Virus record (IMG/VR): IMGVR_UViG_3300045282_000135
Span: 1 to 20,472 of that record
Source: a virus
Strand: one strand, 5' to 3'
Length of the DNA stretch: 20,472 nucleotides
The position numbers were made by a program, and so were the translations under genes. A model generated the notes under the pieces. That model worked only from the letters and a program-made list of their open reading frames with translations, did no database searches and was not told the DNA's origin. Positions 6,955 to 13,663 of this stretch are shown here, one piece after another; the first letter of the stretch is position 1; each line of letters opens with the position of its first letter.

Positions 6955-7298
6955 TACGACGTCACGGACATTCGGATCGCCGCATATGTCACACCAGCAG
7001 TCGCCGACGGAGTGACGGTGCATAACCCCGTGGTCGGATCCGCGTAGATGTTGGCGGGGAATGGACCCATGATAAGCTGCCCAGTCGTCGCCGCGATCGT
7101 CGGACCAGGATCCTGCACTGCAAGGCCACCCGTCGTCGCTGGCGACGTGATTGTGATGGTGCGGGTAGCGGCGTTGGTGTTGAAGACATGGAGGTAGGTG
7201 CGGTCGTCGGGGACGAACGTGTCTGACGCGTTCGCTGCCGAGTAGGAGGGGACGAGGCCGGCGACTGGAGTGGGGACCTGTGTCGCAAGGAGCGCCAC
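6954..7298 (-). CDS. Small structural protein, Ala/Thr-rich
   Basis: This 114-residue protein begins MALLATQVPTPVAGLVPSYS and is rich in Ala, Thr and Pro with alternating beta-like segments (TYLHVFNTNAATRTITITSP). The composition matches small head or tail decoration proteins of actinophages, and I recall similar sequences near capsid or tube genes, but I cannot name a family with certainty. The GTG start overlaps the upstream stop (TAGTG at 7300-7296), and its own stop overlaps the next start in the same way, so it is translationally coupled between tail-tube-like and neck-like genes. It could be a virion decoration protein or a tube-associated protein. Confidence 0.55.
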   Translation of the reverse strand: MALLATQVPTPVAGLVPSYSAANASDTFVPDDRTYLHVFNTNAATRTITITSPATTGGLAVQDPGPTIAATTGQLIMGPFPANIYADPTTGLCTVTPSATAGVTYAAIRMSVTS

Positions 7299-7717
7299 TA
7301 CGCCACCTGCCTTTGGATACCAGTCTGCGCCGCGTTGCGGAAGACGAGGTCAGTCGTTACCGCGTCCGCGACTGTGCCGTTGATCGGCGAATACTGTGGC
7401 AGGAGCGCGGTGATGGTATACCCCGGGTTCGACGTCGACCGAGCGCCGTTCACCGGCCTGACCTCCACCGCGAATGGAGTGTTTGTCGTGTGGAGCGCGA
7501 ACATCTGGCTGTCGACGTTGCCGACCGCGTAGTCGTTGAAGACGGTGATCGTGAATGTGACGTCTCCGAGGCCGAGGACGATCTCCTTTGAGGTGTCGCC
7601 CATCGATGTGACGTCGACCTCGTCGCGCTGAGATTCGATGTTCACACTCTGGACGTGGTTGGAGATGTCCACAGCATTGACGAGGACCTGAGCGTTGGTC
7701 AGAACCAACTTGGACAT
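7298..7717 (-). CDS. Major tail (tube) protein
   Basis: This 139-residue protein has the pattern of small siphovirus tail tube proteins: LTNAQVLVNAVDISNHVQSV at the N-terminus, then DEVDVTSMGD, LGLGDVTFTITVFNDY and VDSQMFAL, all common in actinophage major tail proteins. Such proteins form stacked hexameric rings around the tape measure. It starts with ATG three bases after the stop of the zinc-finger gene and shares a 1-bp stop/start overlap with the following gene. Its length is at the lower end for the family but usual for actinophages. No extra C-terminal Ig domain is attached. The assignment rests on sequence pattern plus the location a few genes before the chaperones. Confidence 0.75.
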   Translation of the reverse strand: MSKLVLTNAQVLVNAVDISNHVQSVNIESQRDEVDVTSMGDTSKEIVLGLGDVTFTITVFNDYAVGNVDSQMFALHTTNTPFAVEVRPVNGARSTSNPGYTITALLPQYSPINGTVADAVTTDLVFRNAAQTGIQRQVA

Positions 7718-7720
7718 CGC

Positions 7721-7984
7721 CTACTTCACCTTCCCTTCGTCGTCGGCCACCCAACCTGGTACGGCATAGGCAGCATGTTTGTCAGCGTAGTGTTTGGCGA
7801 GGTCGTCAGGCTTCTTCACCGTGGCCTCGCAGATCGGGCACGTCATCGTCTGAGCCTTCGTCTTGCCGGCGACGAGGACACCATTCGCGACGTTCAACTG
7901 GACGAGCGGATCCGTCTCGTCGAGCGACACTTCGTCTCCAGCGTCGCCGCCGTAGGCGAGGGTGGTCAGGGTGTATGTCCTCAT
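7721..7984 (-). CDS. Small C2H2 zinc-finger protein in the tail module
   Basis: This 87-residue protein begins MRTYTLTTLAYGGDAGDEVS. The frame is open to 8017, but the ATG at 7984 overlaps the upstream stop as ATGA and is preferred. Residues about 48-69 contain C-P-I-C, then twelve residues, H, four residues, H (ending AKHYADKH), a textbook CX2CX12HX4H zinc finger. The N-terminal part is acidic and beta-like. Its place between the tail-terminator-like and tail-tube genes makes a structural or assembly role more likely than gene regulation, and similar zinc-finger proteins seem to recur at this place in related phages. DNA binding cannot be excluded from sequence alone. Confidence 0.65.
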   Translation of the reverse strand: MRTYTLTTLAYGGDAGDEVSLDETDPLVQLNVANGVLVAGKTKAQTMTCPICEATVKKPDDLAKHYADKHAAYAVPGWVADDEGKVK

Positions 7985-8415
7985 GTGGTCCCTCCGACAA
8001 GGATCTGGACTGTCCATTCAACGAGCAGGAACTCACCGCCCTGGGGTGGCGTGACGATCTGGACTCCCGACGCTTCAGTGGCGGAGCAGTCATCACACAA
8101 CCCGCCGAGGTGGAGGTCGGCTTCTATGGCGGCTTTGACCGAATATGGGGCGATGTTCTCCATGAGTCGGTCTAAGAGTTTCTGCGCGCCTTCGCCGTCC
8201 TGGCGGCTGACGACGGCTTGGACAGTGAAGTTCGCGTAGTCGAGGCCGCGACCCATCGCCTGGTCATAATCCAACGCGGGGCCTGTCCCCGATCCGGGGA
8301 TGACTTGGATATACGGGGGGGTGGGGTTCGACAAGATGTATGCGGACGTTTGGATTTCGGGAATGGTGTCTAGGGCAGCGGCGAGCGCGACGCGTAGATC
8401 CGCGATCGAGCTCAC
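7981..8415 (-). CDS. Tail terminator-like (tail completion) protein
   Basis: This 144-residue protein follows the connector gene, overlapping it as GTGA (GTG start at 8415). Its layout, with a helical start (IADLRVALAAALDTI), then PPYIQVIPGSGT, a central beta-rich part, a helix (GAQKLLDRLMENIA) and a C-terminal strand (FLLVEWTVQILVG), matches the tail terminator / DUF3168-like group, which cap the tail tube and join it to the neck. An unusual internal CDDC pair (in GLCDDCSATEASG) appears in the region before the last strand. The call relies on overall pattern and gene order; it could instead be another neck protein. Confidence 0.6.
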   Translation of the reverse strand: MSSIADLRVALAAALDTIPEIQTSAYILSNPTPPYIQVIPGSGTGPALDYDQAMGRGLDYANFTVQAVVSRQDGEGAQKLLDRLMENIAPYSVKAAIEADLHLGGLCDDCSATEASGVQIVTPPQGGEFLLVEWTVQILVGGTT

Positions 8416-9428
8416 ACGAACAACCCCTTCGGCGGCGAGGCGTACTGCATCGCGTACTGGATCTCCGGGTCACGGGCAAATCCCTGTGCGATGAGGGCGG
8501 CGCCGTCTACGCCGAGTGTCGCGAAGCCGGTCGGGTTTTCGCGGGCGCGGCGGAGCATCCGCGTCGCGATGATCGTCGTCGCAAGTTGGACGCCGGCGGG
8601 GATCGTCTGCCACCCGAACTGTCCGGTGATCTTGATCGCGTCAGGATCCGTCGGAAGGTAGAGCTGCGACGCGCCTCGAGCGAGGCGGAGCTTCCGATAC
8701 GGCTCACCGTTTCCGCCGGTGCCACCGACGCCGCCACCACTGATGAGGCCGTTGATGAGGGGGTAGAGGCGATAGTCGCTCGCGCTGAGAGCGGTCGCGT
8801 ATTGGCCGCTTCCGGGGAACCCGGAGTATTCGACGCCGATACTCGTGATGACCATGACGTCGCCGAGGAGGAGATCTATTGAGGTGTAGGCGGTGTAGTA
8901 GCGGACTTCGCCGGGGGGGCGGAGCGTCCAGATCGTGTCGAATGCCGACTCGAGGCCACGACTCGCAGCGCTGATGGCGATGTCGAGATCATTGTCGGCG
9001 TAGGTTTCGCCCGTCAACTGGAGCGTCTTTTTGAGTTCCTCCCTGGTCACGTAGTGGCCGACGGTGGTGGGCGCGTCGGGGGTGATCGTGAGCAGGCGGT
9101 ATCCAGCGTTCGGGTAGGTTTGGATAGCGCCACCGGCGAAGGTGACGGTCCATGCGTAGAGGTAGTCGCCGGCAATAGTGGTTTCGCCGGCGGCGTAGGG
9201 GGCAGCGCCTTCGCCGTAGGCGACTTCGCCCTTCGTGCCGTCTGACCCGTCGCCGTTCTGCTGATTCAACGCGGTCTTCGCGTTGATCGTCGGCGTCCCA
9301 CCATGCAACGGGGTGACGGTGAGTTTGATGGTGGCGCCTTGGATGTCGACGGGAAAGCCATTCTCGTCTTCGAGCGTCTCGAAGATAGGAGATGCTGTGT
9401 CGCCAGCGTTGAGGTAGAAGTCAGCCAC
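8412..9428 (-). CDS. Ig-like domain fused to gp6-like head-tail connector
   Basis: This 338-residue protein seems to be two proteins in one. Residues 1-118 resemble the N-terminal Ig-like domain of baseplate/tail proteins (BppU-type): MADFYLNAGDTASPIFETLE, VDIQGATIKLTVTP and GDYLYAWTVTFAGG. From about 126 it reads like an HK97 gp6-type connector: VTREELKKTLQLTG, DNDLDIAISAASRGLESAFD, and near the end GWQTIPAGVQLATTIIATRM. Connectors form the dodecameric ring under the portal and are usually about 100-200 residues. No stop, internal start with good ribosome site or slip site separates the halves, so I read it as a true fusion. The start is GTG at 9428, six bases after the previous stop. The Ig domain may decorate the neck. 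Confidence 0.7.
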   Translation of the reverse strand: MADFYLNAGDTASPIFETLEDENGFPVDIQGATIKLTVTPLHGGTPTINAKTALNQQNGDGSDGTKGEVAYGEGAAPYAAGETTIAGDYLYAWTVTFAGGAIQTYPNAGYRLLTITPDAPTTVGHYVTREELKKTLQLTGETYADNDLDIAISAASRGLESAFDTIWTLRPPGEVRYYTAYTSIDLLLGDVMVITSIGVEYSGFPGSGQYATALSASDYRLYPLINGLISGGGVGGTGGNGEPYRKLRLARGASQLYLPTDPDAIKITGQFGWQTIPAGVQLATTIIATRMLRRARENPTGFATLGVDGAALIAQGFARDPEIQYAMQYASPPKGLFV

Positions 9429-9434
9429 AGATTC

Positions 9435-11225
9435 TCATTTGAAGTAGGTGGACGCTCCAAGGCGTTGGAACGCGGCGAGGCTCTCCGCGCTTGAATCTAC
9501 GTTGTAGTTCTCGACGCTGGCCTTCACCGTCGTCAGAAGGGCACGGCAGACGCCGGGCTTGTACCGACCGCGAGCAATCAGGCCGAGACGGAGACTGTCG
9601 AGCCACAGCGCCTTGTTGGTGTGGTCCTGTGAAGTGGCGCCGTCCGGGCAACCCATCTCGCCGATGATGAAGTCCTTGTTACGCGCGACGGCAGCGTTCA
9701 CGAGGGGGGCGAGGAGCGTCAACGCGTCCGTCCCGTATCGGAGAACACCCGGAGAGTCGAGGACGTTGTATACGTCCGACCCGAGGTACTCGTAATAGCT
9801 CGAGCCGGCTGGCGCTGGGCTCGAGCCCTTGTCTGGGTCGTAGTCGTCGACGCCCTGCCCAGCGGTGGGCGGGCCGATGCCGTTCGCGCCGACGAACATG
9901 CGATCCCAACCCACATACGCCATGACGATGCATCCACCCTGGTAGGTGCCATTCTTGGTGCGGACAGTGGCGCCGAGGCTGTCCGTGAGGTTGCGGAAGT
10001 GGCGGTACGCGTCGATGAACTGTTGGGCTGTGCCGAGGGGTGCCCATTGGGCGACGGTCGTCTCATGTCCGTAGCAGAGGATGAACGGGTTGGTGGGTGT
10101 CCATTTACCACTGTTGCGGATGTTGGTGACGAGCGTCGTCCAGCTCGCGTCGTAGGTCCCGGCGATCGCCGCGGCGTAAGTTTCTGTGGCCGGATCGTTT
10201 TGGCAGGCGCGGTAGCTCGTGGTCTTCCCGTTGCCGTATTGGGTGATGTGGCTTCCAGTGTTGACCCAGTTCGTACTGATGTCCGCGTTTTCTCGGAGTC
10301 CGGTGAAGATGCGGCCGATCTGGCCTTCGACGGTGGCGATGACAACTCCGCCGAGTGCCTGGTCTGAGACTCCCAGTGTGCAGACGCGAGTAGATGCTTG
10401 GGAGTGTTTCTTCGCCAACGTTTCACCTGACGCTCCCAACGCGATGACGCTGCCGGTGTCGCCCACTGTTCCTGTCGCTCCGTTCGGGCCTGTGATGTTG
10501 GTGCGGGCTCGGCTGCCGGCGCTCCGCGTGGCGCGAGTCCGCGGGGGAGACGCTCCCCCACCGCCGCCCGTGACCGAGACGGTCGGTACGGGGCTGCTCG
10601 CTGATGCCGATCCTGGCGCGGGGGAGATCCGAAGCTGCGGGACCGGCACCAGGGATGACGCCGATGCCGCTGCGGCTGGTGGCGATACTCGGAGTTGCGG
10701 CGTCGATGTTGGGCTGCTCGCATTGGCCGTTGCCTTCGGCGCAGGGATGCTGATCTGGATTGTCGGAGCGGGAGCGCTCGCCGAGGCTGTAGCCGCTGGT
10801 GGCGAGATGATCGTCCCTGTGATGATCGTTGGTACTGGAGCCGAGGCCGCTGCCGTAGCGGCTGGTGCCAGGATGACGATCTGCGGAACTGGCGGGGGAC
10901 TGTTCGCGCTCGCCGTCGCAACTGGAACGATGATTCCAGCCTGAAGCGTCGGAACCGGCGAACTCGCCGAAGCCGTAGCCGCTGATGGCAAGACTCTGAT
11001 CTGCGGAACCGGGATCGGCGCTGAGGCCGAGGCTGTCGCGACGGGGGCGGGAAGTCCGATCTGCGGGACCGGGACAGGAGCGCTCGCCGAAGCGGTCGCC
11101 ACTACCGCAGCGATGCTGATAATGATCGTCGGGGCTGGCGCTGATGCGGACGCCGTCGCGACTGGCGGTGAGACGGTCTGGTTGGTGACGTCCGGCGGTG
11201 GACGTCTGTTGATCCAGAAGCTCAC
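9435..11225 (-). CDS. Virion surface protein: Pro/Ala/Ser repeat stalk plus GH26-like glycosidase domain
   Basis: This 596-residue protein has three parts. A short N-terminus (MSFWINRRPPPDVTNQT) may anchor it to the particle. Residues 19-218 are ten degenerate ~20-residue repeats with the core VATASASAPxPVPQI. A glycine-rich, basic hinge and a few collagen-like Gly-X-Y triplets (GPNGATGTVGDTG, 246-258) follow. Residues about 275-596 resemble the GH26 clan of beta-glycosidases: YGHETT with E388 as likely acid/base, YLGSDVYN (480-487) and FIIGEMG with E523 as likely nucleophile. GH26 enzymes cut beta-mannans and related glycans, but substrate cannot be predicted. The gene follows another surface-type protein gene directly (GTG start at 11225). 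It may be a virion-borne glycan-degrading spike. Confidence 0.75.
   Translation of the reverse strand: MSFWINRRPPPDVTNQTVSPPVATASASAPAPTIIISIAAVVATASASAPVPVPQIGLPAPVATASASAPIPVPQIRVLPSAATASASSPVPTLQAGIIVPVATASANSPPPVPQIVILAPAATAAASAPVPTIITGTIISPPAATASASAPAPTIQISIPAPKATANASSPTSTPQLRVSPPAAAASASSLVPVPQLRISPAPGSASASSPVPTVSVTGGGGGASPPRTRATRSAGSRARTNITGPNGATGTVGDTGSVIALGASGETLAKKHSQASTRVCTLGVSDQALGGVVIATVEGQIGRIFTGLRENADISTNWVNTGSHITQYGNGKTTSYRACQNDPATETYAAAIAGTYDASWTTLVTNIRNSGKWTPTNPFILCYGHETTVAQWAPLGTAQQFIDAYRHFRNLTDSLGATVRTKNGTYQGGCIVMAYVGWDRMFVGANGIGPPTAGQGVDDYDPDKGSSPAPAGSSYYEYLGSDVYNVLDSPGVLRYGTDALTLLAPLVNAAVARNKDFIIGEMGCPDGATSQDHTNKALWLDSLRLGLIARGRYKPGVCRALLTTVKASVENYNVDSSAESLAAFQRLGASTYFK
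10572..11171 (-). repeat. Ten tandem ~60-bp units encoding the Pro/Ala/Ser stalk
   Basis: Within the GH26-like gene, residues 19-218 consist of ten units of about 20 residues, each built as A-T-A-S-A-S-A/S-P, a Pro-rich stretch, then Gln/Ile and a short hydrophobic stretch. The units are similar but not identical at DNA level, so the array is old or under selection for protein pattern rather than a fresh slippage product. Confidence 0.85.
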
Positions 11226-12023
11226 TTATCGCCATGCCATCGTCGCTCGGTTCGCCGCTCGAGGCCGAGGCTGTCGAGTCCGACTGTTGAACGTGAAGGG
11301 CTTCCGAGGTGTCGCCACCGTTGCAGCCGCCTTCATCGCCAGCGTCGTACCAGCCCATAAGGTGCTCACCGCAGCCGTAGCCGCCAAGTGGGGCGCCGAC
11401 GTCGCCGCGACGATGTTCTCCCACCCATAGAACGTGATGCCCTGCGTCGCGGTACCCGCTGGCGACTTGAGCGCCGACACGACGGCTGTCCAACCCGCCG
11501 GTACCTGCGTCCCGAACGCGCCGAGATTCTCGCCAGCCGAGTTGTTCGACAACCCCGCCACCGATAAGAGCACGTCGTTCGCGTTCGTCGTCGTCGAGCT
11601 CGTGCCGGAGTCCCACGCGGTACCGGCGGTGTTCGCGAAGTTCCCCGGCCCCTGCTGATCCACCGGAGATGACGTGTCGACGCCGCTGTATTGGAGCGCC
11701 CACGTCACCGAGTCGCGTGTCACGGTGCCGAGCGTCCACGTGGAGACGTGTGCCGCGGAGAGAGCCGTCCCGGTCGACCACCAGGGCGAGATCGAGCAGG
11801 ACTGCGCTACATTCGGCGCCAGGTTGATCGCGGTCAACGCGGTCCACGTCGCTTCGCCACCGCCGCCAGCTGGAGCCGTGACAGTCGTCGAGCTCGCAGC
11901 GTGGTTGTGCAGGACGAACACGATCAACACGTCCGTCGTCAAGGTCGCGTTCGTCCATGTCACAGATGGGTTGATCGTGGTAGCGAATGTGGCCGAATAC
12001 TGGTTTGAGCGGACGATCGCCAC
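11226..12023 (-). CDS. Putative virion surface protein, Thr/Ala/Ser-rich
   Basis: This 265-residue protein is rich in Thr, Ala and Ser with alternating beta segments (ATFATTINPSVTWTNATLTT, VLIVFVLHNHAAS, DVLLSVAGLSNNSA, ITFYGWENIV). It resembles beta-sandwich proteins found among actinophage structural genes. The last 30 residues depart in style: from ATPRKPFTFNSRTRQPRPRA the tail is strongly basic and without beta pattern. The GTG start at 12023 is preceded by a good GGAGG ribosome site 8 bases upstream. It is followed immediately by the GH26-like gene. A capsid or neck decoration role is inferred from composition and context; no enzymatic motif is seen. Confidence 0.65.
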   Translation of the reverse strand: MAIVRSNQYSATFATTINPSVTWTNATLTTDVLIVFVLHNHAASSTTVTAPAGGGGEATWTALTAINLAPNVAQSCSISPWWSTGTALSAAHVSTWTLGTVTRDSVTWALQYSGVDTSSPVDQQGPGNFANTAGTAWDSGTSSTTTNANDVLLSVAGLSNNSAGENLGAFGTQVPAGWTAVVSALKSPAGTATQGITFYGWENIVAATSAPHLAATAAVSTLWAGTTLAMKAAATVATPRKPFTFNSRTRQPRPRAANRATMAWR

Positions 12024-12037
12024 TCACTAGCCCTCCA

Positions 12038-12511
12038 TCATCCGACGCCGACTCGCATCCAAGCGAAAACGTTGACCGTCGCCGTCGTGTTGATCCGCAA
12101 CGCGAGCGCCTTCACCGTGCCACCCGACTGGTCAGTCTCAGGCTCCTGCCCCTGGTTGTACGCGCGAGCGAACATCCCGTTGAACTGTGGTTCGAAGTAC
12201 GGCTCGATCACCGTCAACGCCGTCGGCTCCGCCGTGTAGTTGTGGCCAACCGTGAACTGGGCCGTCGCCGGCCTCCCCGTGACCTGCACGACGGCCGGGA
12301 CTGAACCCGCCGAGGTGCCAGCGCCGGCCTGTGTGGACTGGCAAAGGTTCACCGTCGCTGGGACGGCTGTCGAGGTGGCGCCGTCCATTGTGACTGCCCA
12401 CTCGAGGATGTCGATCTTCTGGTTCGCGCCAGCGATGACGTTCAACACGGTTTTCGCGCCCGTCGCGGCGGAGAAGACGGTGTTCTGGACGATGTAGATG
12501 GCGTCGGCCAT
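12038..12511 (-). CDS. Putative structural / decoration protein
   Basis: This 157-residue protein begins MADAIYIVQNTVFSAATGAK and looks beta-rich throughout, with conserved-looking segments KIDILEWAVTMDG, FTVGHNYTAEP and VNVFAWMRVGVG. Proteins of this kind (jelly-roll-like small structural proteins with a closing aromatic strand) occur among virion genes of actinophages and may decorate the head. It starts at an ATG directly next to the stop of the previous gene, and another surface-type gene follows. I cannot name a family. It could equally be a head fibre or a host-contact protein; absence of any catalytic motif argues against an enzyme. Confidence 0.6.
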   Translation of the reverse strand: MADAIYIVQNTVFSAATGAKTVLNVIAGANQKIDILEWAVTMDGATSTAVPATVNLCQSTQAGAGTSAGSVPAVVQVTGRPATAQFTVGHNYTAEPTALTVIEPYFEPQFNGMFARAYNQGQEPETDQSGGTVKALALRINTTATVNVFAWMRVGVG

Positions 12512-12814
12512 CTACCCCACCAGCCCCTTCATCCGCGTCACGTGGTGAGTGGTGTCGTGGGTGACGACGCCGGCATCGTCGATAGTGAGCGCTTCGTTTC
12601 TGGCGACGCGGTATGCCTTGAGGGCGCGTTTGAACTCGACTGGCCCAGCGACCTTCTTGCCGTCCTTCTCGATGCGGAGCGAGATGCCCGGTGTGACCAT
12701 CTCGTTGTGAGCAGCCTGGAGGAGCGCTTCTTCGACGGTGTTGTAGGTCGAGTGCGTCTCGACGACGTCGCCGGCGACGTCGAGGCGGTCCATGTAGACG
12801 AGTGTGACGGTCAT
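12512..12814 (-). CDS. Unknown small protein, 100 residues
   Basis: The frame is open further upstream to 13015, but residues before MTVTLVYMDRLDVAGD are arginine/histidine-rich shadow of the neighbouring gene. The ATG at 12814 overlaps the preceding stop as ATGA and is preferred. The protein is mixed alpha/beta and charged, with VETHSTYNTVEEALLQAAHN, ISLRIEKDGKKVAG and a His/Asp-rich end (THDTTHHVTRM). It sits between two structural-type genes. I do not recognise it; it might be a small assembly factor or minor virion component. Confidence 0.6.
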   Translation of the reverse strand: MTVTLVYMDRLDVAGDVVETHSTYNTVEEALLQAAHNEMVTPGISLRIEKDGKKVAGPVEFKRALKAYRVARNEALTIDDAGVVTHDTTHHVTRMKGLVG

Positions 12815-13263
12815 GCGACGACCACGCTGATGATCCCGGAAGCGTTCCAGGCGATGGTGAGCGTCGCCCCAGCGGGGGCTGTGGCGGTGCCGCCGAACAA
12901 GACGTAGCTGATGAGGGGTTTGACGCCGGCGCCTGGTGTCGAGTCGTAGACGACGGCGCTGGTGGCGCTGATGCCGGCACCTGAGGCTGTCCATGAGGCG
13001 TTCGCTGCTGTCCACGAAGTCGTCTGTGCGCTCGTCGTCGCCGCCGAACCACAGGTGACTCCGCCAGCGGTGTACCCGTTCGCGGTGGAGAGTTCAGTCC
13101 ATGCCGCGTTGAATGGGGCAGCGTCGAAGTATTTGTGGGTGGCGACGTAGGTGTAGGCGGTGTTCGACAGGGCACACTTGATGACGTCGGTGCCGTCGAT
13201 GTCTGCTTCTTTGTTCCACGTCGTGGTGAGCAGCATCGGGTACATGAAGGCGGTGACGGCCAC
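12811..13263 (-). CDS. Putative structural protein, 150 residues
   Basis: This protein starts at a GTG that overlaps the upstream stop (TAGTG at 13265-13261). It begins MAVTAFMYPMLLTTTWNKEA, continues with DGTDVIKCALSNTAYTYVAT and has a long Thr/Ser/Ala-rich middle (TSAQTTSWTAANASWTASGA), then SAVVYDSTPGAGVKPLISYV and a closing LTIAWNASGIISVVVA. The pattern of a conserved frame around VVYDSTPGAGVKPLI and a terminal strand is familiar from small structural proteins in actinophage head modules. A head decoration or fibre role is likely but not proven. Its Ser/Thr-rich middle would offer many glycosylation sites, which is notable beside the sugar genes. Confidence 0.6.
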   Translation of the reverse strand: MAVTAFMYPMLLTTTWNKEADIDGTDVIKCALSNTAYTYVATHKYFDAAPFNAAWTELSTANGYTAGGVTCGSAATTSAQTTSWTAANASWTASGAGISATSAVVYDSTPGAGVKPLISYVLFGGTATAPAGATLTIAWNASGIISVVVA

Positions 13264-13409
13264 TAGTCTTCATCCTCGCTTTCGCCGCCAGGCTGGTGGG
13301 CTTTGGCCGTCGCCTGAGCCGTGGGCGCACCGATGACGACGTTCCCGTGGTCATCCTGTGTGATCTCGCCCTCCACTCGTTCGACTGGTGACTGGTTCGG
13401 AGTGGTCAT
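13263..13409 (-). CDS. Hypothetical small acidic protein, 48 residues
   Basis: This short frame runs from an ATG at 13409, overlapping the upstream stop as TGATG, to a TAG that overlaps the next GTG start. It encodes MTTPNQSPVERVEGEITQDD, then a central HGNVVIGAPTAQATAKAHQ and an acidic end GGESEDED. The perfect stop/start interlocking on both sides supports it as a real gene. It is hydrophilic and probably disordered. Function is unknown. Confidence 0.55.
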   Translation of the reverse strand: MTTPNQSPVERVEGEITQDDHGNVVIGAPTAQATAKAHQPGGESEDED

Positions 13410-13663
13410 CAGCGTGTCTCTTTGGCTTCTGCCTTGGGCCGCTTCGTCGCGGTCTTCTGGCTGGTGCCGCCGAGGGCTTTCAACTGTTCGCGGACGGCTT
13501 TGGCGTGATCGTCGTCGCCGCGGTCCTGCGCGCCGCGGAGTTCCCGCTCGAGATCCTCAAGGTGCCGCTTCTCGAGCCACTTGAGCGCGGCTTTGGGATC
13601 CGAGTTCAAGTCCTGCGTCGCGACCTGGACATCCACGTTGTTGTCTTCGGGCGTCTTCGCCAT
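13409..13663 (-). CDS. Hypothetical small charged helical protein, 84 residues
   Basis: This protein begins with an ATG adjacent to the stop of the glycosyltransferase gene and ends in a TGATG overlap with the next gene. Residues 20-65 form a highly charged helical stretch (DPKAALKWLEKRHLEDLERE, then RGDDDHAKAVREQLKALGG), and the last 20 residues are Lys/Ala/Thr-rich and probably disordered (SQKTATKRPKAEAKETR). Small proteins of this style are common between the capsid and connector genes of actinophages, and this may be the remnant of the usual head-connector region. No catalytic motif is seen. Confidence 0.6.
   Translation of the reverse strand: MAKTPEDNNVDVQVATQDLNSDPKAALKWLEKRHLEDLERELRGAQDRGDDDHAKAVREQLKALGGTSQKTATKRPKAEAKETR

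Noticed and set aside
6955-7023. Upstream extension of the neck protein with a CWCDIC metal-site-like leader
   Set aside because: It overlaps the coding sequence of the preceding gene for its whole length, while GTG at 6954 gives the usual TAGTG coupling.
10423-12027. Long minus-strand open frame of 534 codons
   Set aside because: It overlaps the 265-residue protein and the repeat stalk in another phase and has low-complexity Asp/Arg/Ser/His content with no fold-like pattern.
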